This document shows positions 57,128-64,000 of a DNA stretch of 64,000 nucleotides, one piece after another (position 1 is the stretch's first letter; each line of letters opens with the position of its first letter). A model generated the notes under the pieces. It saw only the letters and a program-made list of their open reading frames with translations, was not told the DNA's origin and did not search any database. Made by a program: the position numbers and the translations under genes. Source of the DNA: Halomonas binhaiensis (GTDB lineage: Bacteria > Pseudomonadota > Gammaproteobacteria > Pseudomonadales > Halomonadaceae); assembly GCF_008329985.2 (NCBI RefSeq), contig NZ_CP038437.2, forward strand, positions 2,480,001 to 2,544,000, given 5' to 3'.

Positions 57128-57160
57128 CGTTACCTGCCTGCCATAGGTAGGCAGGTAACG
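57128..57160. other. Stable hairpin in the araF leader
   Basis: Perfect 12-bp arms CGTTACCTGCCT/AGGCAGGTAACG with a nine-base loop (one more T-A pair outside). It stands about 110 bp before the araF start without a T-run, so it may be an mRNA stabiliser or attenuator-like element and not a plain terminator. Confidence 0.6.
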
Positions 57161-57261
57161 ATGAGATAACTCACGCAGCCTAGGCCGCCTTTCAATAACC
57201 ATCTAATGGCATAATTCTTCGTTATCGATACCCAAATGCATATCACTAACCTGCAAAGGAC

Positions 57262-57283
57262 CACGCCACCCGGAGGTGGCGTG
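57262..57283 (-). terminator. Likely galM terminator
   Basis: Perfect 9-bp GC-rich arms CACGCCACC/GGTGGCGTG with a CGGA loop, 75 bp downstream of the galM stop. On the minus strand it is followed by GTCCTTTGC, a weak T-tract. Confidence 0.65.
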
Positions 57284-57357
57284 ACGGCGGGCATGAATTG
57301 GCCAGACTAAAGTGGCAATACCGATAGCCGGAAGCTGAAACGTTCTGCTTGTTGCTG

Positions 57358-58557
57358 CTACTGCGGCACCGAAGAAAACACGTACCGAGTATGGCTAAGA
57401 TAGGTCTCTTCAGGTGTCAGCAAGGTCGAAGGAAAGTCCGGCTGATTGGGCGAATCGGGATAATGCTGGGTTTCCAGGGCGAAGCCTGAGCGCTGCTGAT
57501 AAGGCACGCCAGACTTTCCCGTCAGGCTGCCATCAAGGAAATTTCCCGAATAGAACTGTATGCCTGGCTCCGACGTATACACCTCCATGACTCTGCCACT
57601 GCGCGGAGCCTCTACCCGGGCAGCCAGTACCAGCTCCTCTGCAGCGGCCTCACCACGGTCGATCACGAAATTGTGATCATAGCCCTTGCCCCTCAGCAAC
57701 TGCTGATCATCCTCATCAATACGGCTGCCGATTGCTACAGGGGTGCGAAAATCCAATGGTGAGTTGTCCAGTGAGCGGACATCTCCAAGAGGAATCAAGG
57801 CATCATCCACCGGCGTGAAACCACTGGCATTGATCATCAAGCGGTGTGCCAGTATGTCGCCACTCCCTTCTCCATCGAGATTGAAATAACTGTGCTGGGT
57901 GAGATTGACGGGGGTTGTCGCCGTGGTGGATGCCTCATAACGAATATCCAATGCATTATCATCGGTCAGGGTATAACGCACCTGTGCCCGCAGTGTCCCG
58001 GGATACCCCTGATCCCCATCGGGACTTTCAAGCGTCAGCAGCAGCCCGACAGCATGCTCCTCTTCGAATGCTTGTGCCTGCCATAACCGACGATCAAAAC
58101 CTTGTGTGCCGCCATGCAGATGATTGTCACCATCATTGGCAGGCAGCCGATATGTCTTGCCATCAATACTGAAGCTCGCTCCCGCAATGCGGTTGCCATA
58201 ACGGCCAATGAGAGCACCAAAATATGGATTGGCCCGCTGGTATGCTGGAGCCAGGTAGTCTTCCAGATGATCAAAGCCCAGCACGATGTCATCCAGATTT
58301 CCCTCATCATCGGGAACCTTGAGAGACACGATGGTGCCACCATATGGCGTGACAGCCATTTCCATGCCGTTGGCGTTGACCAGACGATAGAGTGAAACCT
58401 CGCGACCATCGTCGAGTTGTCCAAATGGAACAGAACTCACGGAAGGAGGGGATTTCTGCATTGACGCGTCCTCATCCTTGGTTATCGCCATCGTAGACGA
58501 TATAGAGCCGGCAATAGCTAGCGCACAGACCATCACCGAACAGATCCTTGGCGGCAT
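57358..58557 (-). CDS. galM: Aldose 1-epimerase with signal peptide
   Basis: A 399-residue mutarotase that interconverts alpha and beta anomers of sugars. PYFGALIGRYGNRIAGASFSIDGKTYRL, NDGDNHLHGGTQGFDRRLW (catalytic His), PVNLTQHSYFNLDGEGSGDI (second His) and PGIQFYSGNFLDGSLTGKSG are the GalM motifs. An N-terminal hydrophobic segment (VMVCALAIAGSISSTMA) implies export to the periplasm, where it would act on sugar before uptake by AraFGH. Most GalM proteins are cytosolic, but exported forms are known. Confidence 0.92.
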   Translation of the reverse strand: MPPRICSVMVCALAIAGSISSTMAITKDEDASMQKSPPSVSSVPFGQLDDGREVSLYRLVNANGMEMAVTPYGGTIVSLKVPDDEGNLDDIVLGFDHLEDYLAPAYQRANPYFGALIGRYGNRIAGASFSIDGKTYRLPANDGDNHLHGGTQGFDRRLWQAQAFEEEHAVGLLLTLESPDGDQGYPGTLRAQVRYTLTDDNALDIRYEASTTATTPVNLTQHSYFNLDGEGSGDILAHRLMINASGFTPVDDALIPLGDVRSLDNSPLDFRTPVAIGSRIDEDDQQLLRGKGYDHNFVIDRGEAAAEELVLAARVEAPRSGRVMEVYTSEPGIQFYSGNFLDGSLTGKSGVPYQQRSGFALETQHYPDSPNQPDFPSTLLTPEETYLSHTRYVFSSVPQ

Positions 58558-58661
58558 GTCGCAATTCTCCTGTGGGATATCCCCTTACCCTGGACACCCC
58601 GAGCCTTAACCGCTAATACTGCTCAAAGCCAATTTTGATACTCATTCGGTTATCACTGAAC

Positions 58662-59627
58662 ATGTCCCGCCATATGCCTCCACATCATCTCGCTCCAGAC
58701 TGGTTCATCAATGTCCGACTAAAGTTACGTCATCTGGAACTGTTTACGGCCCTCGACGATCATCGCAACCTCCATCGGGCTGCTGCCAGCCTGGCCATCA
58801 GTCAGCCTGCCGCTTCAAAGCTGTTGGGCGACATCGAGGATCGGCTCGGACTCAAGCTGTTCGAGCGACACCCTCGCGGTCTGGAGCCCAACTGGTATGG
58901 GGAAGTCGTGATACGCCATGCCCGAGACATGCTGGCATCGCTGAAACAGACGGGAGATGAACTCAACGCCATACAGGCAGGCAATGCCGGCACAGTGGCG
59001 GTAGGTACCGTCATGGATCCTGCCGTCACCCTGCTGTCTCAGGCTCTTGAGGCTACCCGCAAAAGCTTGCCGGGCCTGCATATCAGCGTCGACGTGGATG
59101 TCAGCCAAGCGCTGATCCCCCGGCTGCAGGAGGGCCAGTTGGATATGGCGCTATGCCGTATTCCACTTGGCTTCGATACTCGTCCCTTCATCTTCGAGGA
59201 AATCGGCGAAGAAGCTACGTGCTTCGTGTGTCGCCATGACCACCCCCTGGCCATCACCGCCACCCCCTCCCTCACAGAGATGATGCAATATCCCTGGGCA
59301 CTACAGCCCCCGGGCGCATTGATGCGCCAGCGCTTCGATCATCTGCTGATGTACCATGACCTGATCCCTCCCAGACAGATCGTCGACACTTCGGACATCC
59401 TGGTATCACTAGCGCTGGTGTCCTCCACCGATACACTGGCAATGACCACTCGCGAGGTCGCAGAGCTGTTGTGCGATCCTCAACGCTTCTGTCTGCTGCC
59501 GACCCAGGAAGCCCTGAATGTCCAACCTTATGGCCTGGTGACGCTGCGCGAAAAGCGTTTATCGCCAGGGGCCGCAGCGCTGACTACCAAGTTGCGCAGC
59601 ATTATCCGTCAACAGCAGACCCCGTAG
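58662..59627 (+). CDS. LysR-family regulator, GbpR-like
   Basis: A 321-residue LysR protein. LKLRHLELFTALDDHRNLHRAAASLAISQPAASKLLGDIEDRLGLKLFERHPRGLEPN is the HTH, with extra N-terminal residues before it as in GbpR of Agrobacterium and Azospirillum, which controls sugar-binding protein genes by galactose and arabinose. It is divergent from galM-araFGH across 104 bp and next to the sugar dehydrogenase, so control of both is likely. Confidence 0.85.
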   Translation: MSRHMPPHHLAPDWFINVRLKLRHLELFTALDDHRNLHRAAASLAISQPAASKLLGDIEDRLGLKLFERHPRGLEPNWYGEVVIRHARDMLASLKQTGDELNAIQAGNAGTVAVGTVMDPAVTLLSQALEATRKSLPGLHISVDVDVSQALIPRLQEGQLDMALCRIPLGFDTRPFIFEEIGEEATCFVCRHDHPLAITATPSLTEMMQYPWALQPPGALMRQRFDHLLMYHDLIPPRQIVDTSDILVSLALVSSTDTLAMTTREVAELLCDPQRFCLLPTQEALNVQPYGLVTLREKRLSPGAAALTTKLRSIIRQQQTP

Positions 59628-59701
59628 CGAAAAAGCCATGGAAAGTCGCGAAAAGTGTCCGACTACCGCCTTATTCGACAAACGCCTCGACACTGTTCAA
59701 G

Positions 59702-59760
59702 AAAAGCTCCAACGCCAGTCAATAAAAGCTTCAACGCTAGTCAATAAAAGCTTCAACAGC
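59702..59760. repeat. 22-bp tandem repeat at the end of the sugar dehydrogenase gene
   Basis: AAAAGCTYCAACGCYAGTCAAT starts at 59702, 59724 and (partly) 59746. The last copy overlaps the final codons and stop of the dehydrogenase gene, so the tail of the gene has been duplicated outward. Confidence 0.8.
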
Positions 59761-60663
59761 CCTGCGATGCCCCAGCATCAAGGCATCTGCCACATGGCGC
59801 AATGGCGTGATGTCCATGTCGCTTTCACCACGCTCGAGCAGGCTATGAAAATGCCTGTAGACGCCTTGGTACTCTCGCTCTGGTTCATCTACCACGCTTT
59901 GCCCATCAATCAATAGCCGGGCGCCACCGCGCTCCAGCTCCAGTACACCCGACGTCGTTTCGATGCGCATCTCCCAATGTGGTGGATCTTCATGGCGAAA
60001 GTCGAAATCCGCTTTCACCTCGGTACCTTCAGCGGTACGAAAATCGAGACGTGCGGCAATGGGCGTCTGGCTGTTGGCCGGAACATCCAGTTCAGCAGCC
60101 TTGAGGAAAAAAGGCTGTCCCAGAATCTCGGTCAAAATGGACAAGGCATTGATACCGGGATCGAAGACGCCCATGCCGCCCGCCTGCCATAACCAGGCCT
60201 GCCCGGGATGCCATACCCTGACATCCTCATGCCAACGAATGCTGACCGCACGTACGGTTCGATCCGCAAGCCACTCGCGGGCAGAAGCAATTCCCGGTGC
60301 AAAACGTGAATGCCAGGCAGCAAACAGCACCGCTCCTTGTGCCTCGGCATAGGCCTTGAGATCTTCAGTCTCGGCCAGGGTCGCTCCTGGCGGCTTTTCC
60401 AGTAACACGGCCTTGCCACGGCTCAACGCCAGTCGCGCCAGCTCATGGCGCAAGTTGGCTGGTGTGCAGATGGCCACCGCATCGATCTCTGGCCGAGCAT
60501 CGAGCATCGCTTCCAGGCTGACATAACTGGCAACGCCTTCCAGGCTGGCATGGGGATCAGCCACCGCTTCCAGCACCAAGCCGGGTATGGCTTCAATAGC
60601 ACCAAGGTGCTGGTCACGCACAATCTTGCCAGCGCCAACCAGCCCCAGACGAAATTTGGTCAT
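59737..60663 (-). CDS. Gfo/Idh/MocA sugar 1-dehydrogenase (arabinose/galactose)
   Basis: A 308-residue NAD(P) oxidoreductase. FRLGLVGAGKIVRDQHLGAI is the Rossmann start, VAICTPANLRHELARLALSRGKAVLLEKPPGATLAE holds the catalytic EKP motif. The length and context match L-arabinose 1-dehydrogenase of Azospirillum and bacterial D-galactose 1-dehydrogenase, which oxidise the sugar to its lactone as the first step of the non-phosphorylating pathway. The ATG at 60663 has AAGGAG upstream. No lactonase is seen in the window. Confidence 0.88.
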   Translation of the reverse strand: MTKFRLGLVGAGKIVRDQHLGAIEAIPGLVLEAVADPHASLEGVASYVSLEAMLDARPEIDAVAICTPANLRHELARLALSRGKAVLLEKPPGATLAETEDLKAYAEAQGAVLFAAWHSRFAPGIASAREWLADRTVRAVSIRWHEDVRVWHPGQAWLWQAGGMGVFDPGINALSILTEILGQPFFLKAAELDVPANSQTPIAARLDFRTAEGTEVKADFDFRHEDPPHWEMRIETTSGVLELERGGARLLIDGQSVVDEPEREYQGVYRHFHSLLERGESDMDITPLRHVADALMLGHRRAVEAFID

Positions 60664-60797
60664 GGCAAGGTCTCCTTGAATGCCATATGAATAGCGTCGC
60701 AATACTAAGGACGCAATGGCCCGGCAGTCTAACGGCCGCAACCATGCCTGTCAGCGCCCCTCTCGGCATGACTGCCTTATCAGATCGTGTCACGCTA

Positions 60798-62600
60798 TCA
60801 ATGGTTATCCCGTGGAGGACTCACCCTGGCTACATCGCGATATTGGTCCGCACCAGCCAGTGTCATGCCACGATCCAGCGGCTCAATCAGCGTGCGCTGA
60901 ATCTCCTGCCACGGCGTCTGGTGTCGGGGATAGGCATATCCTCCCTGCCTCTCCAATTGCTCCCGGCGTGAGGCCAGTACCTCATCATCAACCAATAGCC
61001 GTACTTCTCCCTTGCCCAGATCCACTCGCAGACGGTCTCCACTCTCGACCAGGGCCAAAGGGCCACCCGTGGCCGCTTCAGGGGAAGCATTCAAGATCGA
61101 CGGCGAACCGGAAGTGCCTGACTGACGCCCATCCCCCAGACACGGCAAGGATTCGATACCTTGTTCGATCAGCGCCGCCGGGGGCTGCATATTGACCACT
61201 TCAGCTCCGCCGGGATGCCCGACCGGCCCGGCACCACGCATGATCAGAATAGTGCTGGCATCAACTCCCAGCTCAGGGTCCTCGATACGGGCGTGGTAAT
61301 CTTCCGCGCCATCGAAAACGACCACTGGCCCTTCAAAGGCATTCGGGTCATCGGGGTTTTCGAGAAAGCGGCGGCGGAAATCCGGCGATATCACACTGGT
61401 CTTCATCAACGCCGAATCAAACAGATTACCCTTGAGATTGAGGAAGCCCGCATGCGCCACCAGCGGGTTGTCAAAGCGCCGGATGACCTCTTCATCACTG
61501 GTTTCCCGGCCGGCAACATTTTCCGCCAGACTGCGGCCATTGGCAGTGATCACGCCGCCATGCAGAAGTCCCTGGCCAAGCAACTCGCAGGCCACGGCAG
61601 GAACGCCTCCGGCACGATGGAACTCTTCCCCAAGATAAGCGCCAGCCGGCATGACATTGGCCAGCAGCGGGATCTCATGACCGGTGCGCTGCCAGTCATC
61701 ATTGTCCAGCGACACACCGGCATGCCGGGCAATGGCATTGACATGGACCGGCGCATTGGATGAGCCACCCAATGCCGAACACACCACGATGGCATTCTCG
61801 AAGGCTTCCCGGGTCAGAATGTCCAGCGGCCGCAAGTCCTCCCAGACCATATCGACAATGCGCTCCCCGGTGTCGTAGGCCAGCATGGCCCGCTCCTTGT
61901 AAGGCGCAGGAATCATCGCCGAGCCTGGCAGGCTCATGCCCAGTATCTCCGCCATGGCATTCATGGTCGAGGCCGTGCCCATGGTATTGCAATGCCCTAC
62001 CGAAGGCGCTGACTGCGTGGCCCTGGCCAGGAACTCGCCATAATCGATATCCCCTGCCGCAAGGCGCTTGCGCAACTCCCAGATGATAGTCCCGGACCCG
62101 ACTCGCTCATTGCCACGCCAGCCATTGAGCATGGGGCCACCTGACAGCACGATGGCCGGAATATTGACCGTGGCAGCCGCCATCACGCAGGCCGGAGTGG
62201 TCTTGTCGCAGCCAGTGGTCAGCACGACACCATCCAGAGGATAACCGTGCAGCACTTCCACCAGGCCCAGATACGCCAGATTGCGATCCAGTGCAGCCGT
62301 CGGCCGGCGCACGTTCTCGTGAATCGGGTGCAGCGGAAATTCGAACGGCACACCACCGGCAGCGCGAATCCCGTCCTTCACCCGCTTGGCCAGCTCCAGA
62401 TGATGGCGATTGCACGGTGTCAGGTCTGAACCGGACTGAGCGATGCCGATGATAGGCCGCCCCGAAGTCAGTTCCTCCAGAGTAATGCCCTGGTTCAAGT
62501 AGCGCTCGATGCACAGTGCGGTGGTTCCGGGGTGGTCGGGGTTGTCGAACCACCAGCGTGAACGCAGGTTATCTGGCGTCATGCGTGGCCTGCTAGCCAT
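60798..62600 (-). CDS. Sugar-acid dehydratase, xylonate dehydratase type
   Basis: A 600-residue IlvD/Edd dehydratase that forms a 2-keto-3-deoxy sugar acid; an Fe-S cluster is expected. [64 protein letters not shown] and [14 protein letters not shown] follow Caulobacter D-xylonate dehydratase (XylD) closely along the whole length. The cluster Cys are those in the PCN, GCDKT and HCNTMG motifs. Preferred substrate may be D-xylonate, L-arabinonate or D-galactonate. It is 23 bp downstream of a second dehydratase. Confidence 0.9.
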   Translation of the reverse strand: MASRPRMTPDNLRSRWWFDNPDHPGTTALCIERYLNQGITLEELTSGRPIIGIAQSGSDLTPCNRHHLELAKRVKDGIRAAGGVPFEFPLHPIHENVRRPTAALDRNLAYLGLVEVLHGYPLDGVVLTTGCDKTTPACVMAAATVNIPAIVLSGGPMLNGWRGNERVGSGTIIWELRKRLAAGDIDYGEFLARATQSAPSVGHCNTMGTASTMNAMAEILGMSLPGSAMIPAPYKERAMLAYDTGERIVDMVWEDLRPLDILTREAFENAIVVCSALGGSSNAPVHVNAIARHAGVSLDNDDWQRTGHEIPLLANVMPAGAYLGEEFHRAGGVPAVACELLGQGLLHGGVITANGRSLAENVAGRETSDEEVIRRFDNPLVAHAGFLNLKGNLFDSALMKTSVISPDFRRRFLENPDDPNAFEGPVVVFDGAEDYHARIEDPELGVDASTILIMRGAGPVGHPGGAEVVNMQPPAALIEQGIESLPCLGDGRQSGTSGSPSILNASPEAATGGPLALVESGDRLRVDLGKGEVRLLVDDEVLASRREQLERQGGYAYPRHQTPWQEIQRTLIEPLDRGMTLAGADQYRDVARVSPPRDNH

Positions 62601-62623
62601 GATATCGACTCCTGTGTCACGTT

Positions 62624-64000
62624 TCAGTGGGAATGGCGCGGCACTTCAGCGCCACGGCATCCCACCAGAAAATCAAAATCGCAGCCTTCATCGGCTTGCA
62701 GTACATGCTCGATATACAACTGGCGGTATCCTCCGCTGGCGGCAATCTGACGCGACATGGCAGTGGCATCGCTCTCGGCCAAGCGTTGTGCCAACGCTTC
62801 CTCGCTGACCTCCAGGTGCAAACGCCCCGCATAGGCATCCAGCTCGATCCAGTCGCCATTGCGTACCGCAGCCAATGGGCCTCCCGCAGCGGCTTCAGGG
62901 GCGACATGCAATACCACCGTGCCATAGGCCGTACCACTCATGCGTGCATCGGAGATTCGCACCATGTCCGTCACGCCCTTGGCCAGCAGTTTCGCCGGTA
63001 ATCCCATATTGCCGACTTCCGCCATGCCGTGATAACCACGTGGACCACAGTGCTTCATGACCAGGATGCTGCTCTCGTCCACTTCCAGGTCAGGATCATT
63101 GATGCGCGCCTTGTAGTCATCAAAGTTCTCGAACACCACCGCCCGACCACGATGCTGCATCAACTCCGGGCTTGCGGCCGATGGCTTGAGTACCGCGCCC
63201 TTGGGCGCCAGGTTGCCGCGCAATACACAGATTCCACCATCGTCAACCAAGGGCTTGTCCAGCGGACGAACCACCTCTTCATCATAGAGAGGTGCATCCT
63301 TGACGTTGTCCCACAGCGATTGGCCATTCACCGTCAGCGCTTCCTTGTGCGGCAGCAGATCGGCTTCGCCAAGACGTCGCAGCACGGCAGGCAGGCCGCC
63401 GGCATAGTAGAACTCTTCCATGAGGAAGCGCCCGGACGGCTGCAGGTCAACCAATGTCGGCGTACCTCGCCCCACACGCGTCCAGTCATCCAGCTCAAGC
63501 TCTACACCCATTCGCCCTGCAATGGCCTTGAGGTGGATCACGGCATTGGTGGAACCACCAATCGCTGCGTTGGTACGTATGGCGTTCTCGAAAGCGTCCT
63601 TGGTCAGCACCTTCGACAACCTCAGGTCCTCGCGAACCATATCGACAATGCGGTTGCCCGACAGGTGGGCCAGCACATAACGCCGCGAGTCTACCGCGGG
63701 AATCGCCGCATTATGTGGTAGCGAAACCCCCAGAGACTCGGCCATGCACGCCATGGTGGACGCGGTACCCATGGTGTTGCAGGTACCAGCCGAGCGGGAC
63801 ATGCCTGCTTCGGCCGCCATGAAGTCATGCATGGATATCTTGCCCGCCTTGACCTCTTCCGACAGTTGCCACACGACGGTGCCGGAGCCGATATCCCGCC
63901 CCTGGTGCTTGCCGTTGAGCATGGGTCCGCCGGTTACCACGATGGCGGGAATATCACAGCTGGCCGCGCCCATCAGCAGCGCAGGCGTCGTCTTGTCACA
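62624..64000 (-). CDS. Sugar-acid dehydratase, L-arabinonate type (partial)
   Basis: The C-terminal 458 residues of a second IlvD/Edd dehydratase; its start lies beyond the right edge. GCDKT-type end ([12 protein letters not shown] at the border), [43 protein letters not shown] and the terminal [17 protein letters not shown] resemble L-arabinonate dehydratase of Rhizobium and Azospirillum. It differs clearly from its neighbour, so the pair is not a recent duplication. Substrate assignment is by likeness and by the AraF-type importer. Confidence 0.88.
   Translation of the reverse strand, partial: CDKTTPALLMGAASCDIPAIVVTGGPMLNGKHQGRDIGSGTVVWQLSEEVKAGKISMHDFMAAEAGMSRSAGTCNTMGTASTMACMAESLGVSLPHNAAIPAVDSRRYVLAHLSGNRIVDMVREDLRLSKVLTKDAFENAIRTNAAIGGSTNAVIHLKAIAGRMGVELELDDWTRVGRGTPTLVDLQPSGRFLMEEFYYAGGLPAVLRRLGEADLLPHKEALTVNGQSLWDNVKDAPLYDEEVVRPLDKPLVDDGGICVLRGNLAPKGAVLKPSAASPELMQHRGRAVVFENFDDYKARINDPDLEVDESSILVMKHCGPRGYHGMAEVGNMGLPAKLLAKGVTDMVRISDARMSGTAYGTVVLHVAPEAAAGGPLAAVRNGDWIELDAYAGRLHLEVSEEALAQRLAESDATAMSRQIAASGGYRQLYIEHVLQADEGCDFDFLVGCRGAEVPRHSH

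Larger units (their letters stand above)
57016..57357. promoter_or_regulatory. araF upstream region
   Basis: A 342-bp gap between galM and araF (both leftward). From right to left it holds a likely galM terminator (57262-57283), an AT-rich section with TTATCGATA that may carry the araF promoter, a 13-bp hairpin (57127-57161) in the araF leader, and a degenerate repeat of ATTGTTGTGATG (57031-57092) just before the ribosome site. No ORF was seen. Confidence 0.55.

Noticed and set aside
60798..64000. Tandem duplication of one dehydratase gene
   Set aside because: The two proteins follow different subfamilies (XylD-like and arabinonate-like) and differ at both ends, so the pair is old or assembled, not a fresh duplication.

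Overview
The window reads as chromosomal DNA of a gammaproteobacterium, most likely a halophile of the Halomonadaceae (Halomonas or a close relative). Support comes from the gene order gyrA-serC-pheA-(tyrA-aroA fusion)-cmk-rpsA, which is the Pseudomonas/Oceanospirillales arrangement, from an MvaT-type rather than an enterobacterial H-NS-type silencer, from the ppsA/ppsR divergent pair, and from the acidic, GC-rich coding style. No rRNA, tRNA, insertion sequence, prophage or CRISPR array was recognised. Every assignment was made by reading the sequence and recalling family features; no database search was run.

Layout. 1-1979: start of ppsA and the divergent kinase/phosphatase regulator ppsR. 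2059-7096: an iron-type cluster (imelysin, di-haem oxidoreductase, second imelysin, DUF1513 protein) behind a promoter carrying a Fur-box-like element. 7122-15674: acyl-CoA catabolism, with gcdH and a CoA-transferase (glutarate/lysine), then mmsB, 3-hydroxyisobutyryl-CoA hydrolase and isobutyryl-CoA dehydrogenase (valine), the MerR regulator liuR with a perfect palindromic site, and an acyl-CoA synthetase. 15675-16180: two long heptanucleotide arrays in mirror orientation around a hairpin. 16181-17947: hpt and nagZ. 18051-20831: a tiny periodic ORF, a reduced prepilin peptidase, coaE, yacG and a Tus-like protein. 20848-21786: a small protein resembling the MvaT oligomerisation domain, then mvaT. 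22105-32165: the rpsA to gyrA block. 32370-42905: thioesterase, rdgC, an acyltransferase, pyrC, membrane and TerB-like proteins, an FAD amino-acid dehydrogenase, and an EmrAB-type pump with its TetR regulator. 43135-48444: an M20 amidohydrolase with a sodium:solute symporter and DUF3311 partner, a divergent LysR regulator and a HisC-like aminotransferase. 48445-50470: an AT-richer stretch with two surface-glycan-type genes. 50580-53306: ugd, an unknown small gene and a GntR regulator. 53410-64000: araFGH-type sugar import, an exported mutarotase, a GbpR-like LysR regulator, a Gfo/Idh sugar dehydrogenase and two tandem IlvD/Edd sugar-acid dehydratases, that is, a non-phosphorylating pentose (arabinose/xylose/galactose) pathway.

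The least ordinary features are (1) the small MvaT-like ORF without a DNA-binding domain next to mvaT, (2) a Tus-like replication-terminator protein in a coaE-yacG operon, (3) the mirrored heptamer arrays, and (4) a recurring habit of short degenerate tandem repeats (13-22 bp) at gene borders, some of which are read into protein.
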